Virus record (IMG/VR): IMGVR_UViG_3300042991_000451 | Location: 1 to 45,085 of that record | DNA length: 45,085 nt | Source: a virus | Strand: one strand, 5' to 3' | Shown: positions 7,632 through 14,689 of the stretch, in pieces | Numbering within the stretch: position 1 is the stretch's first letter | Layout: every line of letters starts with the position of its first letter | Position numbers and translations under genes: made by a program | The notes under the pieces: generated by a model | Told to the model about the DNA's origin: nothing | Databases searched by the model: none | What the model saw: only the letters and a program-made list of their open reading frames with translations

Positions 7632-10012
7632 CAGTGGAGGCCTCTCACGCTGCCCATCGTACCACGATAACCGCCCCGGTAGTCCAGCCCTCCCGACCAG
7701 AGCAGGCTGTGAGAGTAGGTCAGGTATCGGCTCGTGTCCATCAGGTGGTCGCCGTTCGCCCCGACGGGGACCTCGGGGTGCGGGTGGTCTTCGCCGGGGA
7801 AGCAGTAGCCGTCGTTTTCCCTCATCCAGTTCGCAAGCCCGCTGTGGACGTAGACCTGTGGCTCGCCGTCGCGGCGCACCGCCACGAGCGAGCGGAAGTG
7901 CTGCACCCCGTCCACGACGGACTTCTCGGCCGGCTGCCAGTCGAGCCCCGCCAGGGCTAGGTGCTTGCACGCCTCAGGCTCGGCCCCGTCCGCCCACCAG
8001 CGGCGGACGCCCCACTTGCGTGTCAGCTCCGCGGCGGCCTCGGCGATCTGCCCGTGCAGCTGCCCGCGACGATACCACTCGTCGACGAGGTACCAGCGGC
8101 CGTCCCAGTCGACCCCGCCGACGAGCAGGGCGGCCGGCGCGGTGTGCCCCCAGTCGACCGCCCCGAAGAAGCTGTGGCACCGCTCGCGCGCCCAGCTTAA
8201 CGGCCAGTCGCTGTGGATGCGGTGCTGGATGGGCCAGGCGAGGCCCTGCAGCTCGAGCACGAGGGCGTCGAGGTACTGGGCGGCGTACTCGGGGCCGAAC
8301 TTCGCCCTGAGGCCCGCCTCGAAGTCAGCCGGCAGGCTGTCGTTGTCCGCGGTGCGCGCCCGGATGACGCCGCCCTGTCGGCGGAACTCACGGACGAGCC
8401 AGTTGTAGCCGAGGGGCGTTGTGGTGGTGTAGAGCCTGCGCCGCTTCGCGCGCGGATCGCGGATGCGGGCCCGAAGGATGTTCCAGGCGTCCGGCTTCAA
8501 GAGCTGCGTCGCTTCGTCGAGCCAGGCCCACCCAAGATTGAGCCCGCTCAGGCGCCCGGGCGCATCGGCCGAGCGGAGGAAGATGCGGCGCCCCGTCGGG
8601 TTCCAGACGAAGAGGCTGTCCGACTTCTTGTGCGTGTAGAGCGACGACGGTATCCACTCCTCCCAGAGAGGAAGCACGACGTCGTGAAGCATGCGATAGG
8701 TGGGGGCCACGATGGCCCCGTCGCAATCAGGATTGTCCGTCGCGAGGAAGACCGCCTCATGCACGCCCGTCAGTGTGTTGTGCGTCGGGATCATCGCCTC
8801 GCCCGCGAGAAAGAGGTGCGATGGAGATGACACCTGAATGCAGCGCACTGGAACGGATGCGACCGGCTCAACCGCGACGATGTAGCGGCGCTTCGTCCGT
8901 TCTTCCTGCTCTGCGTCCGTGCGACGCTGTGACGCCTTGCGCGCGAGCCTGAAGACGGCCCGACGCGTTGACCATGCAACGCGGTACTTCGGGCCAACGT
9001 CCACGCCATCAAGCGTGGCACGCCCCTCTGCGAATGTCGGCTTCATGCCGAGTGACCTGGCCAGTTCCAGCACCGACTCCGCGAGCGTCCGCAGGGTGGA
9101 TGTGAACTCGACGCGATTCGAGTTCTGCATGGCCCAGCCGTCGGTATCCATGAGCCCCTGCAAGAGGCTCATGCGCTGCATCTCAGACGCGCGAAGATAT
9201 CGGGTGGGGATGCGCTTGCTACCCTTGGCGCCCAGCAGCCCGAGCGAGCGTAGCTTCGAGTGCAGGCTGCCATTCGCGAGCATCCTTCCGGTTGTCGCAT
9301 CTCTTCGATGCGGCATGCCCCCGATGGTGTACTTGGACGTCGCCCCTTGACGTGCCCGGGGCTGTTCTCCCGAGTCGAATCCTTCAGAGCGCAGATGCTG
9401 CAAAATCTCTCTATCGTCGTCGTGCATGGTGACGGCGGCTGCACCGCTATCCCCGTCTCCAAGCCACACCCCGAGCACGTAGGGCGGAACCGGAAGGGAA
9501 GCATCGCGAAGCGCCAGCGGGCCGCATGTCGGGATGCTGTGGTTGTGCGTCTTCCTCTTCCCGGCGGTAAGCGTCTCTGCGATGTGCAGCGTTGTCCTGA
9601 TGGATGGACCCACGCGACGTTGGCACTGTGGACGATCGGGGCGAGACGACGCGTGAGATATCCTGCGACCGGGATCGAGCGCGTGCCTTGCCGTCTTGTC
9701 CCACGTGAACCAGCGGTGCTCTGCGTCGGCCACGATGGACGACCCATCATCAAATACCACCCGGAAGCACTCGCGGTCATGCTGCACGCCGGTCGCGAAC
9801 GTGACCATCGTGGGCATCCCGGCCTCATCGAAGACCACATCTCCGACGCGGAGTCGCCCCATCGTCGTCCACCCGCTCGGGGTGGGGATCGGGGTGTCGA
9901 GCGCGAGCGCCTTGCCAGCACCGACCCCGGCGAGGAACAAGGCCTCGTCGTGGGGCAACGCATGGAAGCGCGCCTGGTGCGGCTTGGGGACGTAGGGCGA
10001 GGTCCAGTCCAC
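7631..10012 (-). CDS. terL: Terminase large subunit containing an intein
   Basis: 793 residues including a 378-residue intein; 415 after splicing, usual for Mu-like large terminases. Motor domain: Walker A FLAGVGAGK/TLTG is split by the intein after the Lys; Walker B is WAWLDEA; a coupling motif TTTPLG follows. The C-terminal RNase H-like nuclease has acidic residues in GAVDWGHTAP, WWADGAEPE and NGDHLMDT. It packages DNA into proheads. The start is GTG 10012, overlapping the terS stop (TAGTG); upstream in-frame sequence is terS shadow. Terminase activity depends on protein splicing because the intein interrupts the ATP-binding loop. Confidence 0.95.
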   Translation of the reverse strand: MDWTSPYVPKPHQARFHALPHDEALFLAGVGAGKALALDTPIPTPSGWTTMGRLRVGDVVFDEAGMPTMVTFATGVQHDRECFRVVFDDGSSIVADAEHRWFTWDKTARHALDPGRRISHASSRPDRPQCQRRVGPSIRTTLHIAETLTAGKRKTHNHSIPTCGPLALRDASLPVPPYVLGVWLGDGDSGAAAVTMHDDDREILQHLRSEGFDSGEQPRARQGATSKYTIGGMPHRRDATTGRMLANGSLHSKLRSLGLLGAKGSKRIPTRYLRASEMQRMSLLQGLMDTDGWAMQNSNRVEFTSTLRTLAESVLELARSLGMKPTFAEGRATLDGVDVGPKYRVAWSTRRAVFRLARKASQRRTDAEQEERTKRRYIVAVEPVASVPVRCIQVSSPSHLFLAGEAMIPTHNTLTGVHEAVFLATDNPDCDGAIVAPTYRMLHDVVLPLWEEWIPSSLYTHKKSDSLFVWNPTGRRIFLRSADAPGRLSGLNLGWAWLDEATQLLKPDAWNILRARIRDPRAKRRRLYTTTTPLGYNWLVREFRRQGGVIRARTADNDSLPADFEAGLRAKFGPEYAAQYLDALVLELQGLAWPIQHRIHSDWPLSWARERCHSFFGAVDWGHTAPAALLVGGVDWDGRWYLVDEWYRRGQLHGQIAEAAAELTRKWGVRRWWADGAEPEACKHLALAGLDWQPAEKSVVDGVQHFRSLVAVRRDGEPQVYVHSGLANWMRENDGYCFPGEDHPHPEVPVGANGDHLMDTSRYLTYSHSLLWSGGLDYRGGYRGTMGSVRGLH
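8777..9910 (-). mobile_element. Class 3 intein with LAGLIDADG homing endonuclease in the terminase Walker A motif
   Basis: 378 residues between GAGK and TLTG. It begins ALALDTPIPTPSGW with Ala, not Cys or Ser, at position 1, and ends IPTHN followed by Thr. Class 3 inteins use a Trp-Cys-Thr triad: Trp follows the block B His by two (DAEHRWFT), Cys is at F:4 (VRCIQV), and Thr is the +1 extein residue; all three are present. The endonuclease carries both dodecapeptides, LGVWLGDG and LQGLMDTDG, with the acidic residues retained, so homing and splicing both look functional. Boundaries follow from restoring the Walker A motif. Confidence 0.93.
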
Positions 10013-10467
10013 TACTTCCCGCCTCCGTTCCCGTTGCCGGGCTTCTCGGCGATGTCCCCGACCACGGCAAGGTCGTCGCCCTTCGCCGTGGGGTCCACTG
10101 CGGGCCGAATGAAGTTGATCGTGATGCCGGTCCCACCCACCGGGTCGTCCGGCTTGAACACGCGCCGGGCCCACCGCTGCGGCCAGCGGCGTTCCATCAT
10201 CGTCATGGCGGCCTGCCAGGAGGTCTGCGCGGCCTGCCGCACGATCAGAGCCAGGCTTGCCTCTCCGACCCCCTCTGCGTTTTTGGTTGCGTCGAGGAAC
10301 TCGCGGTAGAGCCCGCTCTTCGCCTTGCGCCCCTTGGCCCGCCATGCGTGGAACGTCGCCGGGTGAATGCCCGCGTGAGCTGCTGCCGCCTCGAGCGGGA
10401 CGCCCAGCTTGATCAGCTTCACGATGGCGTCGTGGACTTTTGGGGTGAGCTTCGTGGGGCGGCCCAT
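10012..10467 (-). CDS. terS: Terminase small subunit
   Basis: 151 residues. The N-terminus is a helix-turn-helix (MGRPTKLTPKVHDAI..., GVPLEAAAAHAGIHPATFHAWRAKG) of the type found in small terminases, followed by a helical segment (GLYREFLDATKNAEG, ALIVRQAAQTSWQAAMTMMERRWP) and a flexible Gly/Asn tail (GNGNGGGK). It recognises phage DNA and recruits the large subunit, whose GTG start overlaps its stop. The gene lies eight bases after a truncated ParB-like remnant and is the first clear late gene of the minus arm. Confidence 0.88.
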   Translation of the reverse strand: MGRPTKLTPKVHDAIVKLIKLGVPLEAAAAHAGIHPATFHAWRAKGRKAKSGLYREFLDATKNAEGVGEASLALIVRQAAQTSWQAAMTMMERRWPQRWARRVFKPDDPVGGTGITINFIRPAVDPTAKGDDLAVVGDIAEKPGNGNGGGK

Positions 10468-10475
10468 GCTTCAGT

Positions 10476-10640
10476 CTACCACGTTAGACGCGCGCGACGT
10501 CGACCACGTGCGCCATCATCAGGCCGGACTCGAACGAGGAAACAGCTCCGAAGCGCAAACCGAACTCTCTCCCCCGGGTTGGCACGCAGCTCGCCAGCCG
10601 GGACGTGACGCAGTTCCACGATGCGGTCTTGCCAGCTCAT
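10476..10640 (-). pseudogene. Truncated ParB-like N-terminal remnant (54 aa)
   Basis: Begins MSWQDRIVELRHVPAGELRANP, which matches the start of phage ParB/sulfiredoxin-like nuclease proteins (typically ...RIVELRRVPASELRPNPxNWR). After about 22 residues the similarity stops and the rest (RVRFALRSCFLVRVRPDDG...) is unrelated and short; the ParB core motif with its GHxR is missing. The start is coupled to the upstream gene by an ATGA overlap. It is either a decayed gene left by a deletion next to terS or a real short peptide. The family match is from memory. Confidence 0.55.
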
Positions 10641-10858
10641 AGCTCCAGCTCCAGCTGCTGCTCGCGCGCGAACAGCGGGCGCAGCGACTTGCGCCGGTGG
10701 ATGGTGACGAGGCGGAAGCCGCCCTCGAACTCGAGCAGCACGTTGCGGGGCCCCGGGCCGAGCCCCTCGGCGAGCACCCGGCAGGGCTGCTGAGCACGCG
10801 GGTGGCGCGGGCAGCCCGGAGCACGTGGTGCGCGGTAGATGTACCAATTTCCATTCAC
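10637..10858 (-). CDS. Small protein of unknown function (73 aa)
   Basis: Begins MNGNWYIYRAPRAPG; the middle segment GPRNVLLEFEGGFRLVTIHRRKSLR looks like a compact beta domain seen in small basic phage proteins that often sit beside ParB-like genes. It ends in an acidic Glu/Leu tail (QQLELEL). No ribosome site is evident. Its stop overlaps the next start as ATGA, which supports translation. It is the first gene after the repeat-rich spacer on the minus strand. Function unknown. Confidence 0.6.
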   Translation of the reverse strand: MNGNWYIYRAPRAPGCPRHPRAQQPCRVLAEGLGPGPRNVLLEFEGGFRLVTIHRRKSLRPLFAREQQLELEL

Positions 10859-10914
10859 GTTGGAAACCTACACCCAAAAACCGCTCAGCGGGATGGAAAA
10901 ACGGTGCGAAACGT

Positions 10915-10992
10915 CGCGGAATTGCTCATGTGACCATCCTCCGACCATCCTCTGCTTTTTCAACCCCGCGGAATTGCTCATGTGACCATCCT
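10915..10992. repeat. 26-bp perfect direct repeats
   Basis: CGCGGAATTGCTCATGTGAC plus CATCCT occurs at 10915-10940 and again at 10967-10992, each followed by another GACCATCC. Spacing start to start is 52 bases, about five helical turns, as in iteron or operator arrays. Confidence 0.85.
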
Positions 10993-11014
10993 GACCATCC
11001 TTTTTTTTGATTTG

Positions 11015-11071
11015 CTCACATGTGCGCGCGATCCATATGTACGATCCATATACATCGCGCGCATGTGCGAG
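11015..11071. repeat. Imperfect inverted repeat (hairpin)
   Basis: Arms 11015-11032 and 11054-11071 match at 15 of 18 positions (core TGCGCGCGAT / ATCGCGCGCA) around a 21-base AT-rich centre. CGATCCATAT occurs twice (11029-11038, 11042-11051). No T-run follows, so it is more like an origin hairpin or protein-binding palindrome than a terminator. Confidence 0.7.
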
Positions 11072-11083
11072 AAAAACGCAAAA

Positions 11084-11117
11084 CATGATGGTCATGATGG
11101 TCACCTGAGTTATTCCG
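11084..11117. repeat. Inverted, diverged copy of the direct repeat
   Basis: Read on the minus strand this stretch (CGGAATAACTCAGGTGACCA then TCATGACCATCATG) matches the 26-bp repeat plus its GACCATCC extension with a few changes. It overlaps the last codons of the VapE-like gene, and further GGATGGTCGG repeats continue to about 11160 inside that gene's 3' end. Confidence 0.65.
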
Positions 11118-12354
11118 TGTGGTTAAGGTTGGTCGGGAGGATGGTCGGAGGATGGTCGCCAGCCTCGAGGTTGGTCGCAGGTCTCCAGCCGCGCGACCTG
11201 TCTGTGCCGGACCTGCAGGGCCTCCAGCCGAGCGACCTGAGCACGCGACCGGCCCGCATCTCCTCGCGCCTGGTGCGCTGGTGGGGCGGCATCTCGAGCT
11301 TGGTCAGCACGTCGGCCGTGGTAATCGACGGCTCGAAGCCCACGGCGCGCGCCTCGAGCCATGAAGCAAGCACCGACTCCCACGGATCGATTACCCTGCG
11401 CTCGTCTGCGAGAGCAGCGAGGTGCTTCTCCTGCGCCAGGCTCGGCCACCAGTCCATCCCCGTGCTCCAGTAGTAGCGCGCCTCGGCCCAGAGCTGATCT
11501 CGGATCGCCAGGAGCTCCTCGCGTCGGAGGTAGCGCATCCTGATCGGCCACATGCGCCGTGCGCCGGTGGCGTCCTCAAGGTACTGCGATTCGTTCGTGG
11601 TCGCGGCGAAGACGCACTGACGCGGGTGGTAGGTGCTGCGCCTGCCGTAGCTCGGGCGGTACTTGTCGCGGCTCGACGAAAGGAAGGATTTGATGCGCGT
11701 GGCCGCCGCGCCGCGCATCGCGTCCAGCTCGGCGATTTCGACGATCCACGCGCCGGCCAGGTCCTGGTAGGCGTCCTTGGCGTTGCGCAGGTCACTCAGC
11801 GTCTCGGAATACCACTCTCCCCCCAGGATGCTCAGCGCGGTGGACTTGCCGACGCCCTGGCGGCCCTCGAGCACCATCATGTGGTCGGCCTTGCAGCCTG
11901 GCCGCATCGCGCGCGCGACGGCCGAGACGAGCCACCATCGCCCGACGCGCGACGAGATTGGTTCAGCTCCGAGGTAGCGCTCCAGCCACTCGCCGGTGCG
12001 CGGCTCACCATCCCATTTGAGACCGTCGAGGTACTCTCGAACGGGGTGGTATTCGTTCGCGTGGGCGGCGTGGTCGAGGGCTGCGTTGACAGCCGTCAGT
12101 CGGAACCCCACGCCCTCGCCGCGCTGCAGTTCGTCCTGGACGGTCACGGCGTCGTGATCCCGCAGGTCGGCCCACCCGGGGCTGCCCTTCTGGCGCCATT
12201 CGATCTGGCCGGTGAACGAGTTGTAACGGATGCGATCGTGCCACACTTCTGAGCAGCGCAAGAACAAGCTGCAGTTGGCTTCGGTGGGCCTCGGCTCACC
12301 GTGCTGGCCCGTCAGCAGCGCAGACCGCCAGAGATCAAGCGCCTGGTCAGTCAA
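11110..12354 (-). CDS. VapE-like (virulence-associated E) replicative ATPase/helicase
   Basis: 414 residues. Walker A is VLEGRQGVGKSTAL (about 172-185); Walker B is AWIVEIAELDAM; the sensor/arginine region is VFAATTNESQYLEDATGARRMWPI, split here as CVFAATTNES and DATGARRMWPI. This arrangement defines the VapE/VirE P-loop family, which in phages serves as the replicative helicase or initiator, usually with a primase in the neighbourhood. The N-terminal region (WHDRIRYNSFTGQIEW, HPVREYLDGLKWDG) is also family-typical. The C-terminal ~40 residues are repeat-derived (WRPCRSGTDRS, GWRPATNLEAG). ATG 12354 overlaps the preceding stop by four bases. Confidence 0.9.
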   Translation of the reverse strand: MTDQALDLWRSALLTGQHGEPRPTEANCSLFLRCSEVWHDRIRYNSFTGQIEWRQKGSPGWADLRDHDAVTVQDELQRGEGVGFRLTAVNAALDHAAHANEYHPVREYLDGLKWDGEPRTGEWLERYLGAEPISSRVGRWWLVSAVARAMRPGCKADHMMVLEGRQGVGKSTALSILGGEWYSETLSDLRNAKDAYQDLAGAWIVEIAELDAMRGAAATRIKSFLSSSRDKYRPSYGRRSTYHPRQCVFAATTNESQYLEDATGARRMWPIRMRYLRREELLAIRDQLWAEARYYWSTGMDWWPSLAQEKHLAALADERRVIDPWESVLASWLEARAVGFEPSITTADVLTKLEMPPHQRTRREEMRAGRVLRSLGWRPCRSGTDRSRGWRPATNLEAGDHPPTILPTNLNHTE

Positions 12355-12791
12355 GGGCGCACCATCATGCGGATCGCATTCTTGGTGTCGCCCGCCTCCC
12401 AGCGCCGAGCGATCTCACCTTCGCGGTTCCCGTCGAGCAGGTGGTGTCGGTGCCATGGCAGGCACACCTTGAGCGCGGCCTCGAGGCCGTCGAGGTTGCG
12501 GCTGCGGCCGAAGATGTAGCCGGCAACAGACAGCTCTGCGGCGCGTCGCATGCTGTCCAGGAATGGTTGGCCGTGGCACTCTCCATGCCGCTGGCACGGT
12601 CTGCAGAAGCACCCTTCGACGGGCGCGGCCGGTGGCTGCAGCTTGCGCACTTTCAGACCGGCATCGACCTGTCGGGTGACCTCGTCGACGGTGAGCCCGG
12701 TTTGCTCAGCAACGTCTGCGATGACCTGGTCGCGCGGGTAGTCGTGCTCGATGAGCGACGCGGCGCGAAAGGCTGTCAGGAGGGTTGGCAC
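12351..12791 (-). CDS. Small Cys-rich protein upstream of the VapE-like gene (146 aa)
   Basis: I place the start at GTG 12791 (CGGAG seven bases upstream). The open frame begins at ATG 12890, but that extension would be translated through an intrinsic terminator (12804-12853) and its sequence is low quality. The protein has an N-terminal helical part (LLTAFRAASLIEHDYPRDQVIADVAEQTGLT, with helix-turn-helix character), then a zinc-type cluster CFCRPCQRHGECHG, then a helical C-terminus ending DTKNAIRMMVRP. Tight coupling to the VapE-like ATPase suggests a replication accessory or primase-like partner. Family not recognised. Confidence 0.65.
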   Translation of the reverse strand: MPTLLTAFRAASLIEHDYPRDQVIADVAEQTGLTVDEVTRQVDAGLKVRKLQPPAAPVEGCFCRPCQRHGECHGQPFLDSMRRAAELSVAGYIFGRSRNLDGLEAALKVCLPWHRHHLLDGNREGEIARRWEAGDTKNAIRMMVRP

Positions 12792-12803
12792 GATCTGACT
12801 CCG

Positions 12804-12853
12804 AAAAAACCACGCCCGGGCGCTCGAAGGAGGAAGACCTTCACCGGGCGTGG
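12804..12853 (-). terminator. Rho-independent terminator after the helicase/nuclease pair
   Basis: On the minus strand CCACGCCCGG (12853-12844) pairs perfectly with CCGGGCGTGG (12819-12810), an inner GAAGG/CCTTC extends the stem, and TTTTTT (12809-12804) follows directly. This is a textbook intrinsic terminator. It would separate helicase and VRR-NUC from the downstream replication and late genes, or act as an antitermination point. Confidence 0.85.
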
Positions 12854-12889
12854 CGGATAGTTGTTGTTGGACCTTCGAGCATTGCAACA

Positions 12890-13231
12890 TTAGTCCTCCC
12901 TACCCGTCGACGTCAACGTCTTCGCGCGCTCCACGGCCCCCATCGCCTCGTCGACGCTGTGCACGATCGCCCCAACGCCGCCCAGGCGGTCGACCAGCGC
13001 CAGGAACTGCAACTGCTCTGGCGTGGCTCGACCCCCAGGTCGCTTCACCTCGAGCGCGAGGAAGCGGCCGAAGGCGATCCCGATCAGGTCGCTTCCTCCG
13101 ACGCACAGCCCGTAGCGCACCCATCGGCCGTCTGGAAGTTTCGCGGCGCCGGTGCTGTTGCGCCAGAGCACGACATCAGGCAGCTGCCCGACCACAAGGC
13201 GAATGGCGTGCTCGATCTGCGCCTCGGTCAT
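12890..13231 (-). CDS. VRR-NUC family nuclease
   Basis: 113 residues from ATG 13231, which overlaps the helicase stop as ATGA (an in-frame ATG at 13243 is possible). The PD-(D/E)xK core is clear: GGSDLIGI supplies the Asp, then GRFLALEVKRPGGRATPEQLQFL supplies the Glu-x-Lys and the conserved Gln, as in stand-alone phage VRR-NUC enzymes. These are structure-selective DNA nucleases. Pairing with a superfamily 2 helicase in the same operon suggests a joint role in processing replication or recombination intermediates. A strong terminator begins 37 bases after the stop. Confidence 0.9.
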   Translation of the reverse strand: MTEAQIEHAIRLVVGQLPDVVLWRNSTGAAKLPDGRWVRYGLCVGGSDLIGIAFGRFLALEVKRPGGRATPEQLQFLALVDRLGGVGAIVHSVDEAMGAVERAKTLTSTGRED

Positions 13232-14460
13232 CCGCGCGGCCACGTTCCGAACCTCAGCTTGTACTGATATTTGGCCCAGCCGGGCTTGTAATTTTTCGAC
13301 GCGCCGAGCGCCTGGAGCCGATGGTACTCGGTGCGCCGGCTGCCCTCATCCATCGTCGCCATCTTCTCGCGCCAGCGCACGATCCCGCGCTCCTTGTCCG
13401 TCGCCGCCGCGGCGCGCGCCAGCTCGAGCGGCACGTCCCAGACGCGAGCGGGCCTCGGAGGTGCCACGGGGAACACGAACCCGCAGCCCTCGCAGTGATC
13501 CCGCGCGGCTGGCTGCGTCCTCCCACACTCAGGACACACGCGCAGCGGTTCGAGCTTCGCTCTGATCGCTCGCCCGTCGAGGCTGTACTCTCGATCTTCG
13601 CAGGGCAGCCCGTGGATGTGAGACACGCCACCGAGGTCGATCACCACGGCGTGCGTCTTGCCGGGCGCCGGCCTGAGCACGCGACCAACCATCTGCAGGT
13701 AGGCGCCCTGGTGCCGGCAGCCGCGAGCAATCATGCAGACGCTCGCCTCAGGGACGTCCACGCCCTCGGTCAGGCATTGGACGTTGGACAGGCAAGACAA
13801 TCCGCCAGCCCGGAACCTTGCGATCGAGGCATCGCGCTCAGCGTGCGGCGTGGTGCCGGTGATCGTCTTGCAAGTCGAGCCAAGTCGCCCGGAGAACGCT
13901 CGGGCGGTCTCCGCTCGCGCGAAGTAGGCGAACCCGCGCCGACCCTCAGCGTGAGCCAGCCACGCCTTCGCTGGGTCCGTCGCGTAGCCCTGCAGCACCT
14001 CGGCCGGTCGGTAGACCTGGGCATCCACGAGGTGACCATCCGCCAGCAGCTCGGAGTAGCTCGCACCGACGACGAGGTGCTCGAACAGGTCGCCCAGCGG
14101 CGAGCCGTCGCCCCGCTGCGGCGTGGCCGTCAGCCCGAGGATGCGAGGATAGCTAGCCGCGATGGCGTGCCACTCGTGCGCCGCCGGCGCGAGGTGGTGG
14201 CACTCGTCGGCGATGAGCACGTCGGCGGCGGGTCGCTCACCGCTTGCGAGCAGCGCCTGAATCGTCACAGCCCGCCCCGGCGCCTGCTCTGCCAGCTCGC
14301 GCCGGTGAACGAGCCACAAGGCGTCCATACCGACGGTGGCGGCCCAGGCCGCGATGGTCTTGCCGCCGCCGGTCGGCATCACGAGGCAAACGCGCTTCGC
14401 CGTCGCCCAGGCCGAGCGGACCTGATCGACGGCGCGTTGCTGGTAGGGTCTCAGGCGCAT
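13228..14460 (-). CDS. Superfamily 2 DEAD/DEAH-type helicase
   Basis: 410 residues from ATG 14460 (MRLRPYQQRAVDQV). Motif Q/I: VMPTGGGKT; Ia: LWLVHRRELA; II: IADECHHL; III: LGLTATPQRGDG; V-VI: TEGVDVPEA and QMVGRVLRPAPGKT. A C-terminal zinc ribbon CPECGRTQPAARDHCEGCGF follows. This matches phage UvsW/RadD-like helicases that remodel branched DNA. The gene starts the minus arm and shares a divergent promoter region with the ribbon-helix-helix gene; an upstream in-frame ATG at 14513 would lie on top of that promoter and is rejected. Confidence 0.93.
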   Translation of the reverse strand: MRLRPYQQRAVDQVRSAWATAKRVCLVMPTGGGKTIAAWAATVGMDALWLVHRRELAEQAPGRAVTIQALLASGERPAADVLIADECHHLAPAAHEWHAIAASYPRILGLTATPQRGDGSPLGDLFEHLVVGASYSELLADGHLVDAQVYRPAEVLQGYATDPAKAWLAHAEGRRGFAYFARAETARAFSGRLGSTCKTITGTTPHAERDASIARFRAGGLSCLSNVQCLTEGVDVPEASVCMIARGCRHQGAYLQMVGRVLRPAPGKTHAVVIDLGGVSHIHGLPCEDREYSLDGRAIRAKLEPLRVCPECGRTQPAARDHCEGCGFVFPVAPPRPARVWDVPLELARAAAATDKERGIVRWREKMATMDEGSRRTEYHRLQALGASKNYKPGWAKYQYKLRFGTWPRG

Positions 14461-14473
14461 CGGGTAGGAAATA

Positions 14474-14513
14474 GTATTGACATGAGTTGCAAACAGTGTC
14501 AATGCTGTTTGCA
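14474..14513. promoter_or_regulatory. Divergent overlapping promoters and operator
   Basis: TTGACA occurs on both strands (plus 14477-14482; minus 14502-14497), each followed after 17 bases by a weak -10 (plus CAATGC; minus CAATAC). A 9-bp inverted repeat TGCAAACAG/CTGTTTGCA (14488-14496, 14505-14513) and a CATGAG repeat overlie both. It most likely drives both genome arms under control of the adjacent ribbon-helix-helix protein. The plus start codon sits just after the predicted transcription start and has no Shine-Dalgarno, so that mRNA may be leaderless. Confidence 0.65.
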
Positions 14514-14689
14514 TGAGAGTCGCCACAAGAAAAGCCCTCACCCTCCCGTCAGTCCGTTGTACGGCCAAATTCGAGGCAGCCGTCAAGGAGTGGTGGACCA
14601 AGCAGCAGCAGACGATCCCAGACATGACCCTGGCCAGCGCAATTCGGACGCTGATCAAGCTCGGACTAGAAAAAGGAGAAAGACGATGA
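14513..14689 (+). CDS. Ribbon-helix-helix small DNA-binding protein (58 aa)
   Basis: MRVATRKALTLPSVRCTAKF then EAAVKEWWTKQQQTIPDMTL and ASAIRTLIKLGLEKG: a short beta strand followed by two helices, the Arc/CopG (ribbon-helix-helix) layout, at the usual tiny size. Such proteins bind operator palindromes as dimers. It sits directly beside the divergent promoter with its inverted repeats, so autoregulation and control of the opposite arm are the natural inference. There is no ribosome site. Its stop overlaps the next start as ATGA. Confidence 0.75.
   Translation: MRVATRKALTLPSVRCTAKFEAAVKEWWTKQQQTIPDMTLASAIRTLIKLGLEKGERR

Larger units (their letters stand above)
10859..11109. promoter_or_regulatory. 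AT-rich repeat spacer: candidate replication origin or operator
   Basis: This 251-base spacer is markedly more AT-rich than its surroundings. It contains a 26-bp perfect direct repeat, a third diverged inverted copy, repeated GACCATCC elements, a T8 run (11001-11008) and a large imperfect hairpin with a 10-bp direct repeat in and beside its loop. It follows the VapE-like replicative ATPase gene, a usual place for a phage origin. A short stem CCGC-TGA-GCGG followed by T5 on the minus strand (10891-10876) could end the ATPase transcript. A minus-strand open frame across it (10868-11104) merely reads the repeats. Confidence 0.55.

Noticed and set aside
10868-11104. 78-codon minus-strand frame in the repeat spacer
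   Set aside because: Its sequence is just translated repeats and hairpin; no ribosome site.
12351-12890. ATG 12890 as start of the Zn-type gene
   Set aside because: The extension runs through an intrinsic terminator; GTG 12791 has a better ribosome site.
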